A stretch of DNA of 64,000 nucleotides from Craspedostauros australis (lineage: Eukaryota > Bacillariophyta > Bacillariophyceae > Mastogloiales > Achnanthaceae). The translations under genes were made by a program, and so were the position numbers. Below the pieces are notes generated by a model. The model ran no database searches and was not told where the DNA came from. It saw only the letters and a list, made by a program, of their open reading frames with translations. The stretch covers positions 186,001 through 250,000 of the forward strand of contig JAMXDE010000017.1 in the NCBI GenBank assembly GCA_026770025.1. The letters are read 5' to 3'. Below, piece by piece: positions 40,142 through 51,640 of the stretch. Position 1 is the stretch's first letter, and every line of letters begins with the position of its first letter.

Positions 40142-42486
40142 GTATGTGAGTGCATGGTTCAATGCGGAGCTCTGACTGTCCAACAGACCGGAGAGACAAA
40201 TTTGGATTGAAGTAATACGAAATAAGACAGACACAGTCACCATCCAAACCAATGTTCATCCAGAAATAGAAATAGAAGTACTCGGAGGTCAAACCCTGCA
40301 CTCTACTATTTGTACTCGAACAGTTATCTCAAGATGAAGTGAAGACCTTGAATCCTCCAGCCATGGCTGCGACACTCTCTATGTTTATCTTCTATGGAAC
40401 GAGTATCATAAATCGACTTCTTTTCCAGTGTGTTGGCCCTGCAGACCCATTCAGAACATTGTACTCGTCGTTTTACAGGGGCGGCGGCGGCAAGAGAGAG
40501 TGCGAGCGGACGTGCCGTGGCTTGCTGAGACGTAACTGGACTGATCCGTTGACATGACATGTGCAATGGCCATCCATCCTTTGATGGCTGTTGGTCACGG
40601 TTTGGTTCCGACTTGAACGCGCTGCTTTATGTGGCGCCATGCTAGAGCGACATCAATCCTGGGTGCGATGAGAGTAGACAAGCGAAAGAAGAGACAACAA
40701 AGCTGCGGTGAGTGAACACTCATCTTCATGTCTTTTGTTGCAACGTCAACAATCCGTTCGGAATGAAGACATGCGTATTTGAATGTCACGAGCATTCGAC
40801 ACGGTCCAATAATTGCGCAATATCTGTATTGCGCTGGGATGGAACGATTCCTATGTAGCTCGACTGATGCGTTCTTGGCTCGCCTATGGCAGAGGTTTCA
40901 CAATCTATAAAAGTATTGCATGGTCTATGGGAGATGAAGTTGTTGCATCATCGTAAAAGACGATCCTCCATGGCAGTAAGGTAGCCTTTGGTTTGGTTTT
41001 GTGAGTGCGTGTGAATGTGCGATACACACGACGGTGTTGCAAACTGCTGGCTGTTCGACGGACCTGTAAATTGCAATTATCAAGCTTGGCATCATCTGCA
41101 CTGTCTGAATCCTGAGCGGATGCACTGCTGCTGCGTTGCTTCGCATTTCTCTCATGAGACTGTTGTGTCCGGCGAGTTGGAACAAGGAAAAAGGAAGATC
41201 GCAGTGAGGGAACATTGCGTTCGTGAAATGTGCATGCTTAAGGGAGCACAATTCTCTGCTGCTGCTGCTATAAGGACTACAAATGGCTGAGAGCATGATC
41301 CACCGTTCATCTCCCTCAGAGAATACAAACACGATGCTAATCGGCATTTTCAATTACAGAATACGACAGATTTCAGCAAGAGTTTTCATCACTGGGAGAT
41401 GTAGCTGTTTTGCGTTTCTGGGTGGAGATTTCAATGGCACATCATTGCACATTGTTGACTTACAGTGAGTGATCATGGTTGCTGCATCGGACCAAGAGGC
41501 CTCCACCGAAAGAATCTGCGTCATTCTTTCATTCTGTTTGGCTGATGCATTGAGGGAGGAGGAGAACAGATAGAGGAAGCGATGAGCACAAATCAAATGT
41601 TGTGAGAAACGCAGCGCACCACCAGCAGCATGCAGTACAACGAAGCAACTGATGATCTCCACAACCACAGCTTGGCACCCACATCTCTCCCACCTCCAAA
41701 CTCTCAAATAATACATGCGATTTTTTGTCTACAGCATCCTTCAGATAGAGCTAATAATTGTTGGTTTTCCTTGAGTTGTTGTTTGGGAGAGGCGTACTCG
41801 TACCAGTAGGCATGGGTGTGGCTCGTGGTGGCAGTGGCAGCAAAGGCAACAGCAGTAGCCTGGCTCACGCTGACCGAAGGATCATCATCCGGCAAGTGGT
41901 GGAATTGAATACGCGTAGAGCGCTCAACATACCTTGTTCGCCATGGGGAGGCGTGCGTGAACGTGGTGCTTCCTTCAGGTCATCACGACGATACTTGACG
42001 ATGATGACAATCGTATGACGCGCATGTTGGTTGGCAATCAAGAGCAAGTGGGATGATTGTAGTCTTCCCCTGAACTTGTGCCATCGTACCGTGGTTGGCC
42101 TGTGGTGGCATCACAACGGTCATCATGATGGGATGGGCAAAAGGCGATGGCTCTCTTGGTGTGTTGATGGATCCTTCGTCTATTTCCCCCTCATCTTTTG
42201 TGTGGTCAGTGAAGATGTCTGTATGTCGTCCGTGCAGATAGTCCAGAATATGGAATGTAGAGCGATGTTTCATATAAAAAATCACAAACAGTCAAGCTGC
42301 ACTGGGAGAACGACGTTCTTGGCGGACAATGCAACCGTGATGAGTCCAGCTATGTGATTTATTCATTAAACTATAACATTATATAATATACTACAACAGT
42401 ATACATGCATTCTAACATTCCAACACTCGCGTTAGCACGAAAACACAACATGAATGGCACAGCTGTGCGGAGCGCGCCGCTGATGA
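40142..42486. other. 2.3-kb intergenic region
   Basis: Only short frames on both strands, none with a recognisable domain. An A/T-rich stretch with ATTATATAATATAC lies near 42370, just past the end of the cysteine-rich gene. No RNA gene was recognised. Confidence 0.45.
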
Positions 42487-43965
42487 CTACAATGTCGACA
42501 TCAAGAGTAGCACGGTCGGCACCAAACCAAGCAAATCGATCCTTGATCTGCTTTCAAAGTCCGAAACACCGCTTTCGTCGTCGTTGTTGTCATCGCTGTC
42601 GCCGTTGCCGGTCCCGTCTCCGCTGCTTCCGGTACTGTCACCTTCATTTTCCAACAGAGGACTCTCGAGAGCGAATTGTAACATTTGAACCTCCTCGGTT
42701 TCGAAGTTTCCGGAAGATGGGACACTGGGACATCTCTCAGAACCATCGCAGCAGCCACACGAGTCCGTCTCGAAACCCTTGTCGTCTGGGATGCAGATCG
42801 TTCTCTTCACAGCTTCACCGTTCTGTGGATGAAACATGCCACGGCACTTGAACACGCCTCGCTTGCCACCGCCGAGCCTACAAGACGTCGAAGCCTCAGT
42901 ACCGCATCGTGGCGCATCCAGACCCAGCTGGGCTGGACAGGCATCGTTGCAGCAGCCACACGTGTCCAAGCTCGTTCCACCCTTTTCGGGATTGATGCAC
43001 ACGGATCTGCGCGTCCGCGAGCCGGTCAATGGATTGATGCGTTCACGACATGCGATGGTACCGTTCGTGTCTGGTTTGTTCCTGTCGCCTGGAATGGTGC
43101 ACGTCACCAGTTCGTCGCTCTGACACTCAAAAGGGACTCTGGGTGGGCGTTCGAAGCGTTGGTTCTTGAGGCTGTCGGGACACACGCCATTGCAACAACC
43201 GCAAACGTCGTCTGCGAAGCCTCTGTTCTTTGGGATGGGGATGGTCATGCTGGCCTTGTCTCCCGTGTAGGGATTGTATAGTTCCCGACACACGATATCA
43301 CGCATGGTGGTCTGCCCATTTCCGCCGTTGACACGGATATCGCCGCCGACAAGGTCACCATTGTTGCATTTGCTCATGATGAACTGGGACGTCTGCGGAC
43401 AATCGTCAGCGCAGCATCCACAGGTATCCGAATGCCAGGCCCTTGAAGGGTCAATGCACATGGGAAAGGAGCGTGTCGTGTCGGCGTTGAAGGGGTCGTA
43501 TCGCGTGCGGCAGACCAGGTGTCCGGCTTTCACCACGTTGTTGCCATTTCCACCTGGACGTTTACTCCACTGCCGACGACGGTGTGCTGGCAGCAGGCAT
43601 TCGTACTCGGCAGCTTTGCACGTGGAATCGACAAACTGCAAGCCTCTGTTGCCGTTGTTGTTGCGGAAGAAATCAAGCGGGTTGCGATTCTTGGATCGAT
43701 TATCTCGGTTGCTGTTTCCTCCGCCCGCCCCATTACCTCCAGTGCCCGTGCTTCCACCACCACCAGTTCCAAAGACTCCACCGCCACTGCCTCCTCCAGT
43801 TTGTCCACCGCTTGTGCCGCCACGTCCACCACCTCTGCCAGCACGTGCAGCGGCGACGTCCATCATGGCCTCATCCTCATGTCCTTCGCTCCTGTGGCGT
43901 TGCGCATGACCTTGAGAGGTCAGCACAAGCGACACGCAGATCACCGCACACAGAATCGACTTCAT
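42487..43965 (-). CDS. Secreted or cell-surface protein with four cysteine-rich repeats
   Basis: 492 aa. A signal peptide (MKSILCAVICVSLVLTSQGHA) is followed by a Gly-rich linker, then four repeats ending near residues 190, 262, 342 and 410. Each has C-R-x-x-x-x-P-x-x-G/A, then (mostly) C-I-x-P, then D-x-C-G-C-C-x-x-x-C-P. Repeat 2 lacks the C of C-I. An acidic Asp/Ser/Gly stretch and a hydrophobic end (LLGLVPTVLLLMSTL) follow, which would fit a GPI anchor signal. The repeats suggest disulfide-bonded small modules outside the cell. I do not recognise a named family. Cell-wall or adhesion roles are possible but not shown. Confidence 0.8.
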   Translation of the reverse strand: MKSILCAVICVSLVLTSQGHAQRHRSEGHEDEAMMDVAAARAGRGGGRGGTSGGQTGGGSGGGVFGTGGGGSTGTGGNGAGGGNSNRDNRSKNRNPLDFFRNNNGNRGLQFVDSTCKAAEYECLLPAHRRRQWSKRPGGNGNNVVKAGHLVCRTRYDPFNADTTRSFPMCIDPSRAWHSDTCGCCADDCPQTSQFIMSKCNNGDLVGGDIRVNGGNGQTTMRDIVCRELYNPYTGDKASMTIPIPKNRGFADDVCGCCNGVCPDSLKNQRFERPPRVPFECQSDELVTCTIPGDRNKPDTNGTIACRERINPLTGSRTRRSVCINPEKGGTSLDTCGCCNDACPAQLGLDAPRCGTEASTSCRLGGGKRGVFKCRGMFHPQNGEAVKRTICIPDDKGFETDSCGCCDGSERCPSVPSSGNFETEEVQMLQFALESPLLENEGDSTGSSGDGTGNGDSDDNNDDESGVSDFESRSRIDLLGLVPTVLLLMSTL

Positions 43966-44558
43966 GATGGCTCATGCGATGGTTGCGGATGGATGGTGAT
44001 AGGGAATGTGAGGTGGGAACAGATCGACGACTTTCTGATACCACAACAGACAGAGACAGACAGAGCTGCAAGAACAAACGCCAAAGGAAGAAAAAGTGTG
44101 CGCAGAAGTTGTGACGAACAAACACAGAGGATTTGTGAAGAGAAAGAGAAAAAGGCCAAAACCGTTCCAACCGCCAAATGACCAAACAATGACCTCGCTC
44201 ACGTCGAATAGTATCGAGTCGATGCGACCCATCATTTCTCCGAAGCCACGAATCACAGGTTTCGGCGAAATCGAACAAGCTCAGAAAAAGAGATCTTTCC
44301 ACCCCAACCAAGCCATCAACACCATCAACATCATCAACACATCTGTGATCTTCGTGGTTGTGACTGAGATCGGAGTTGCGTTGCGTTGCGTTGCGTTGCG
44401 TTGCGTTGCGTTGCGTTGCGTTGCGTTGCGTTGCGTTGGATATGGTTACAAGCGTGATCATCTCCAATGGAGACCACATCACGAAGCATTCCAGATGAGA
44501 GAGTCGCTCTGCATCCGAAACTACATCCGCAACTCTCTCATGAGAGCACACCACCACA
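43966..44558. other. Divergent intergenic region with (TTGCG)12
   Basis: A perfect pentanucleotide array of twelve TTGCG units lies at 44376-44435, about 120 bp upstream of the reductase-like start. Nothing else was recognised. Confidence 0.6.
44376..44435 (+). repeat. (TTGCG)12 microsatellite
   Basis: Twelve perfect 5-bp units in a row. Confidence 0.97.
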
Positions 44559-45427
44559 ATGAGCATCCAACAAGCTCAACGACCGCTCGCATTGGTCTTG
44601 GGGGTTGCGAATGCCAGATCCATTGCATGGAACTGCGTCCGCTCCTTCCTCAACAACAACTACGATGTCATCCTCACGTATCAGAATGAAAAGATCGGCA
44701 CCAAGGTGGAACGGATGATGCACAAGCACATCGAACAGCAGCAACAACAACATGATACACAACAGCAACATGATACACAACAGCAACACCAACACCAACA
44801 ACATCCATCATTGACAGGCCTCATCTGCGATGTCCAACACGATATCCCAAAACTCTTTCAACACGTGTCACAACACCATCGTCCATTGCATGCCATCGTG
44901 CATTCCGTGGCATTTGCCAACAACCTGCACCGACCCTTGCTGAATACCACCTTGGAAGACTACTGTATCAAGAGGCCCACGCCATCTCAGCATACTCCCT
45001 CATCGAACTGGCACGACACGCACAGCCTCACATGGAACACCACTCCAGCATCACAGCCTTGACGTACTTGGGATCAGTGCACGCCATCCCATCGTATCAT
45101 GTCATGGGACCGGCCAAGGCCAGCCTGGAATCCATCGTGCGCGGTCTGGCACTGGAGATGGCACCTGTGCTTGTCAACATGGTCAGCGCGGGTCCCTTGA
45201 ACACGGTGGTGGCCAAGGGTGGCATCACCAAGTTTGGAGCAATGCGACAGGAGATGCAGGAGCGTGCACCGTTGGGAAATGTGACAGCGGATGAGGTTGC
45301 GGACATGGTGTCATTCTTGTTGATGGGTGGGACAGGCATCACAGGTCAGACGATCTATGTGGATGGCAGGTACAGCATCGTTGGTGGTCCGGCAGTTGAT
45401 GGTCCAGCGGTGGATTCTGATTTGTAG
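44559..45427 (+). CDS. Enoyl-ACP reductase (FabI)-like protein, frame broken once
   Basis: An SDR-fold reductase split over two frames. Part 1 (from 44559) has LGVANARSIAW (cofactor loop), ICDVQHD and HAIVHSVAFAN. Part 2 (to 45427) has AHAISAYSLIELAR, LTYLGSVHAIPSYHVMGPAKASLE with the catalytic Y-x6-K, and GITGQTIYVDGRYSI. The frames change between about 44958 and 44975, next to LEDYC. A one-base deletion (or two-base insertion) would explain it, and no GT-AG intron fits such a short gap. It could be a sequencing error, a recent pseudogene or an unusual intron. Part 1 also carries a Gln/His insert (44735-44800, built partly from an 18-bp repeat), absent from normal FabI. No plastid leader is seen. 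Known family role: last step of each cycle in type II fatty-acid synthesis. Confidence 0.75.
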
Positions 45428-46307
45428 AGTGTCGTAGAATGGAATGTCGTAGAATGGCATGGCATAACATGGCATGGAATAGAATAGAATAGAGCAGAGT
45501 GGATTAGAGTGGACAGAGTCGATTGTGTGGACTGATGCAGTACGAGTCGATGTGTGTGTTTGGAGTACTCTGCTGCATTGGTCCATGTGCTTGTAGATAT
45601 GGAGCTGCATTGGATTGTGTTGTGTTGTATTGCAGAGTGTGTTATAGTGTAGTACAATTGTATTCTAAATGAGCGAGCATTGCACCCGGTCCCAGCACTG
45701 TCGCCTCGAGTGGATGACTCCTCCGTGAGCCAGAACGAAACCGAACGATCCTGGATTCTATTCTGTCGTGCTCTCTCTCCTGTTTGGTACTGGTTCTATA
45801 GAACCATTCAGCGAAGTCGAGTATTATTCTGCGGATTTGAGATACTGAAACGTGATATTTTTAGACATCAATTTTTCGTCTTGTCCATTAGGGTTAGATA
45901 TATTTAGCTAGCTTCTACGACACAAATACATGGCTGGCTTGTCCTCACCGTCGACGAAAATGATGACGTCATCGACGGTCGATGCCAGACTGAGATGGTA
46001 TCCAGCAGCCTCGATGGTGATGTTGTGAAAGGTTCAGTGTCACGTTCATTCCTTGCGTTGTCGATGGTTTGGCTCTGGTGTGCGTTACCTCCTTTGTGCG
46101 TGGGATGTCAAACAGCACAGTGTTGGTGGTGGCATCCCTACACGTCCACTTCCACGTTCATGGCAATAGCAACACTTGCGAATATGACACAACATAATAT
46201 TATATCATATGGTATCATATAAAAATATAGTATTGTGTTATGGAGCATAACACCAGGGACCAGGAAAACAAACACAGTAGAAACATGTAAAGATAGTATT
46301 CTACAAA
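45428..46307. other. Intergenic region between the reductase-like gene and the old LINE
   Basis: Short AGAAT/GGAAT repeats lie at about 45440-45500. An A/T-rich stretch with ATCATATGGTATCATAT is near 46200. No gene was recognised. The 5' end of the LINE relic lies somewhere near 46250-46308. Confidence 0.45.
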
Positions 46308-48876
46308 ATGAATGCAAACACCGAAACCGCACCGACGTCAACGGGTGTCAACCATAGAAAAGATACAGAAGTGAGGCCAACAGCAGCAACAATGGCAGGC
46401 AAAGCAATGGTAAATCATAAGGAGACTGCCAACGGCATACACGGAGGAGGACAGTCACAAACAAGGGCTGTCAAGACCATGCCAAGGAAGGCTGGGAGCA
46501 AGAAACGGGATAAGATGCTGACACTTGTGGAAGGAGAAAACAAGGAAGGAGTCTCCACTGCGCGTAAGACAACGACAAGCATGTGGAAATCTCTGCCAGC
46601 AGAAATCCACAAGGTAGCTGTTTTGTTCTCCTACCGTGAAGTGATGGCAGAGGAAGGCAGGTTGATCCATATCCTGGTGAAAGGGATGATGAATCAACGA
46701 TAAAGGTGAACCAGGAAGGCGACTGCAAAAACAGGACACACCATCCCGGTGCAGGAAGTGCAGGTGTTCATCAGCATGGCCATCGATGGAAGAAAAGAAA
46801 AATTTGGTGTGGCACAAGTGCCCAAAACAGACGAACGACGACAGCAGATCCAACAACTTGCTGCTGACTTGAGCATGACAGATCCAAACATGGTGCTGAA
46901 AGACATGATGATTCCCAATTCAGGAGGGCTCCTGAGGAAGACTGAGATCACCATTGTTCAGAGAGCGGCTGTGAATGTGTTGGGGTCACGGTACCCAGAC
47001 ATCACGTTCGTTCCCCAAGGCAAAGATGCAGTAATGGGGGAAACCGAAAGCAGCATGATGAGCACAACTGCAGAAGGGAGCAGAAAGAAGGGAAAGATGG
47101 GAGATAGCAACATCGTCCAACCAAGAAACCCCAAGCAGAAGAAAATCAAATTCATGACCAGCACACCAACTGTGATAGAGGTGGAGGGACAGCGTTTGGC
47201 AAAGGCGATGGAGCACAACACAAGTAGTGAGAGTGAGGAGTCAGACAAAGATGAGGAGTCATGCAAGAGTGAAGGGAGCACAAGCAGTGCGAAAACGGAT
47301 GAAGACAGTGATAGCAATGCATCCGTGGAGAGCAAGACCACGCATACGCTGAAGAAAGGCATGGTAGTGAAGAGATTTGACATGACAGTACTGGTCAAAT
47401 CAGGCGGCAATCCAGTGAAGAGGTATCTGAAGCCACTTAACAATGGCTAGGGGCGCTCAAGGATCACGCCGACACGATCTTCCTCATGGTGTGGAAGGTG
47501 CAAGACACCACTGAGGTGATCAGCAAAGCCAACCAATTTCCATCAACTGAGAAGGAGCTGATGGTGTACGTGAGCAGGATGAAGGCAACATTGAATGGTC
47601 GAACAGTGGCGGCACAAGTGCGTATTGCTATGACATGTGATCCAAAGGACATCATGTCAAAGTCAGGATTGCAGCTGAGTTTCTTCTACCAGTCGACTGG
47701 ACAGACTCTGTACAAGAGACTGCTGGATGAAGAGGAGTACACAAAGCAAATTGGAATGCTCACCTACATGGGGAACTTTTCCAATGGACCTGCTATATAT
47801 GCCATCATCAACAAGCGTCTGAAGGCTGCAGGAGTCGAAGGCGAAGTTGGGGGAAGAGTCAGGGCGGACAGAATGATCAGCCAGGAATGGCAAGATGCTC
47901 ATAAAGCTATGGGGAGGAGTTTCAAGGTGCAACCTTGGCAAGCTCTCAGGCTTGAAGCTGACAGCTGCTTCCATGTGAGAATCGCCAAAATCCTCTGTGA
48001 GATGTTCAATGACATCTCCAAGATTGGGCCAGGAGAACTCTGCAACAGATTCATCCCCCATCCAATGGCAATGACGTTGGGCCCAGATGGAGTGGCAGCC
48101 ATGAAGAAGATGCTACGGAAACACAAAGTGGGAATGGGAAGGATGATGGAACTGCAAATCAGAGGGGTCAAAGACCTTGATGAGCTGGACACGACGGATT
48201 CAAGGAACCACTGAGATCAAACCTTGCCAATCAGGTGCATCTGATCACAAAGAGGCCGGTGTTTATCCACGTTGACAAGCAGGAGGTGCCCTGGAATGGC
48301 AAGACCAACATCGCCTACGCATACATGCTCCCAGAGCATCTAGTGAGGGCAGAGGCGATCGTAAACACCCTGGCAGCGAGGTGCACATGGGAAGTGGGAG
48401 CCACCAGCGCGAACTGGTTCACTCCAACTGAGCAAGCCAAGGTGCATCAGGTGCAGTACGACAAAGAGACTGGGAAGTACATGGTGCTCCAGATCGAATC
48501 GATGTTGATGGTGGCAGACAACTTTCCGGATGTCGACATCAAAGGACTCGAAGTGGTGGAAGGATTGTCATTTCGACTGCTGGCGCTTGACGACAAAAGT
48601 GCATACTCGTTCACGACGCACACCAGTCGAAAAGGGACGGCGCTCGACAAGCCTATCAAGTCGGTCATGAAGCGACGCATGGTGGAGGCTCCAGTGAGCA
48701 TCCTACCAGGCCGTGGCGACAAGTGCAGGTATGATGCGAATCTTCCAGGTGGTAGGAAGCAAGTGGTCAATGGTGGTTCCACAGTCGTGGTGGGCAAGTG
48801 TGGCCGAATGAGCATCTGCAGCACAGCTGGAAGTGCAAACGGTGGAGGATCTGATACAACCAAGGAGGCAGGGTGA
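46308..48876 (+). pseudogene. LINE ORF1 relic
   Basis: Four adjoining frames (46308-46703, 46749-47450, 47486-48214, 48235-48876) cover an ORF1-like protein. A Ser/Glu/Asp-rich segment lies at about 47220-47340. The third and fourth frames align with ORF1 of the intact LINE: KQIGMLTYMGNF, KVQPWQALRLEAD, and PEHLVRAEAIVNTLAAR matching PEYLEPAKHFMSLLPAIAR. At least three breaks separate the frames. Confidence 0.8.
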
Positions 48877-49568
48877 TCGCCCAATAATGGAAGCCATTGT
48901 GGAGCTGTTTAACAGGGAGGAAATGCGACATGTGAATCTGTGTCGAAGGTCAATGAAGTTGTTCTGGATGTCTGAGATCGTTTCGGCGGACAGAACAGGC
49001 ATTCTGAAGGCGGTCCTTGAAGATGATGGAGCGATGGTGGAAGCCAGTGAAGTGAACGTGCCTAGAGTTGGGCGGCTCAAGCAAGCGTATTGGGCAACAT
49101 GGAGGTCCAAGCTCAAGGAGATGCTGGGTCGGAATAGCGTGCTTCAGGATCGTTTACGGCTGGGCAAGTGGAGCAAGACAGGCAGTGCAACCTCCATGAG
49201 GTAGAATGAGCAAACTGGGAGGCTTCAGGTCCATGGCGATGGATGGATGGAATGGAGGGAGGTTCCAATGAAGTCAAGAAGGAAGCTGCTTTGGCAAGTG
49301 CCGGGAGTGGTGGGAAATGGAGAAGGGTCCCTTTGAATAGCTACAAGCAAGGAGATGGCATACTGATGCTGGCAGTTGGCGAATGGGATGATACCGTGGT
49401 GGCAGATACCCAGGGGATGGAGAATTTCTGGGAAGGTCTTGGCAAGGCCAAGTCATGGGCTGTGAAACACATCAGATGCGAGGTTGACTGGAGAGATATG
49501 GCCCAGAGTATACAAGAAGAGACAGCAGTCGGCAGAAGTGACAGATCTGCCAGAAATGGCAAGGGAAT
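48833..49568 (+). pseudogene. LINE ORF2 relic, part before RNase H
   Basis: Frames 48833-49204 and 49243-49568 align with ORF2 of the intact LINE from about residue 1160 to the start of RNase H (for example RPIMEAIVELFNREEMRHVNL, and SDRSARNGKG against SDASAKDHKG). The endonuclease and RT parts that should precede are absent. Confidence 0.75.
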
Positions 49569-50319
49569 TGTCAACATCTAGGTCGGAATTTAGGCTAACA
49601 TCACACATGACTGGAACGTGATTCGACTCGATTGATAGTATAGTCGAATGAGTCTTGATGATGCGAATGGTGTTCGGGTTCTATTGTCATCAGATATGAC
49701 GTAGGCACTGACATCAGAGAATGACGTCAGAGGATCGTCGCTGAGATCCGAGGAATCAAGAATAAGTGATAGTCATGGTATGCTGACTTGTCTAGTGACG
49801 CCAGGTGCATCAGTGAGCACGTGGTAACAACAATTAGGAAATAGTCTTGTGATGTCAGGGATGATGCAAGCAATCTACTGACGTCGACGGTTAGGATATA
49901 TGAGTCCTATGGGATTCTAAGACCAGCCAAGACCAGGCAAGATTAGACAAGATCAGACAGAGATGTAGAAAGACCCAAGAGGAGAAATAACACGAGTTAC
50001 TGCGCAAAGCAGACAACATCCTTGGGCAACAAAGTAGACAATATGCACGATGTAACACGAAGACATCGAGCAGATCAGTAGGAAGACCTGATGATGAATC
50101 AGGCAAGATCGTAGAAATGGTGCATGAATGCATCAGATTAGGATGAGTGAGATCTTGTGCTCACAATTCACACTCAATCATCAATTGACACACTAACTTA
50201 GCAACAACCAAATACACCAAACATCTCCAACTTCACCTATTGGATTGATCACCCAGGCGGCGTCGTAAGTGCAGTGTTTGGTGCTCCCCTCTTGTCCTGT
50301 GTGTAATTGCTGATTATCA
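49569..50319. mobile_element. Solo LTR of an LTR retrotransposon, nested in the LINE relic
   Basis: A fossil, 751 bp long. It starts TGTCAACATC and ends GATTATCA (TG...CA), with the 5-bp target duplication GGAAT at 49564-49568 and 50320-50324. The LINE relic's RNase H homology resumes directly after it. No internal retrotransposon part is present, so the element was reduced to one LTR, presumably by recombination between its two LTRs. Copia or Gypsy origin cannot be told from the LTR alone. It is younger than the LINE relic it sits in. Confidence 0.85.
49697..49902. promoter_or_regulatory. Cluster of TGACGTCA-like sites before a TATA-like sequence in the solo LTR
   Basis: Six sites: TGACGT (49697), TGACATCA (49709), the perfect palindrome TGACGTCA (49722), TGACGCCA (49796), TGATGTCA (49850) and TGACGTCG (49879). 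GATATATGAG follows at about 49895. The TGACGTCA core is the CRE site of bZIP factors. In a diatom, TGACGT-type elements have been described in the CO2/cAMP-responsive promoter of a carbonic anhydrase. This fits the U3 promoter of an LTR. Confidence 0.6.
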
Positions 50320-51640
50320 GGAATGGCGGCATGGGCGATGACCACTAATGAGACTCTGGAGGTGACAGTGTTTAGAACCTTTGAAGCTCCGCAGAGGGAG
50401 GGCCTGACATCGTCCCAGCGAGCGGAGTTGGCGAGAATCTACGGTGCGCCAATGAAGGTTTGGGAAATGGAGGAGAGGTTTGGACTACAAGACGGACGGG
50501 GGCGCTGAAGCTGTGACAACCTGAAAGCCCTGAAGGTGCTGGAGTGGGTACATGAACCGGATCTGGCGAGTCCTGGTCACGACATGATGGTGGCTGCCAT
50601 GAGGGGCCGAAGCCAGCTGAGTACAACGCTTGTGGGACGACACGTGAGTGGGCATCAGGACGAGCACAAGAAGCCTGACAAACTTGATGTGTGGGAGCAT
50701 ATGAATGTCATTACGGACCAGATCGCAGTACAGCAATGACGAATGCTCGAAGAGGGCGATGCGTGGAGCTCTCACCAGAACACAGGGACGTGATTGTGGC
50801 ACATTGCAAGACAAGGCGTTCGCAGGTCGAGCATCACATATGTCAGTGTTGTTGGAGATGTGGTGGAGGCGAACATGGCGAGGGTCAGGGTGGAGCGAGG
50901 CATGAAGGTGATTGGTTGTGATGCCAACAAAGCGTGCAACGACGGGTGGCGGGCAAGCTCACCAATACACAGAGGGTGCTCACCATGGAGCTCACAATAC
51001 AGGAGGTGGCTGTGGGAATGCAGATGGTTTGGTAGAAGGCAAGGACGAGTGACAGCTGCCCCAGGTGCGGCAAGATGGAAACTCATGGCCACCTCTGGGT
51101 CTGCTGCTCACTGGAATTGATGGCATTTTGGAAAGTGCAGCGGAAACGGCTGAGGATCACGATGTGGAAGATGCCAACTCATCCTGCCATTGCGAAAATA
51201 GGGTTGAGCAATGTCAAGCAAGTGTTGAGAGGGCTGGGACCTGTTGGACGCATATGCACAAACTGGGCTGAGGCAAAGCTGATGGACAATCAACAGGAGG
51301 CAGGATGGGATTGGCTGGTCACGGGCGTGATCGTGGGGTCATGGACCGAGTTACAGGAGCAGTACTACGCGCAAATCGGTCGGAGGCTGTCCACAGCAAG
51401 GTGGGCGGCACGGATCGTGCGCAAGCTCTGGAAGGTGGCATGGGAGCATTGGCACCAATGCAATCAGGCGATGCATTGCACTGATGAGGGGCCAGAGGCT
51501 CACATGAGGCAGGTGTTGCAAGACTACAGCTCAACCCTGCAAGACGCAGTGCAACTACGAGGGCCAAGCATGGTTATGTGGGCCTGACTACAGCTGTCAG
51601 GCAAAGGAGCCACAGCTATGGGAACGGTCGCAGTATGGTT
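50320..51640 (+). pseudogene. LINE ORF2 relic, RNase H to C-terminus
   Basis: Frame 50323-50508 continues RNase H (SSQRAELARIY against DSNRAELAGVL). Frame 51075-51587 matches the C-terminal part (GWDWLVTGVIVGSWTELQEQ and WEHWHQCNQAM against GWVALIWGGWSTSWRDQ and LQQWHDRNETK). Several breaks separate the pieces. 3' untranslated sequence follows to 51980. Confidence 0.75.
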
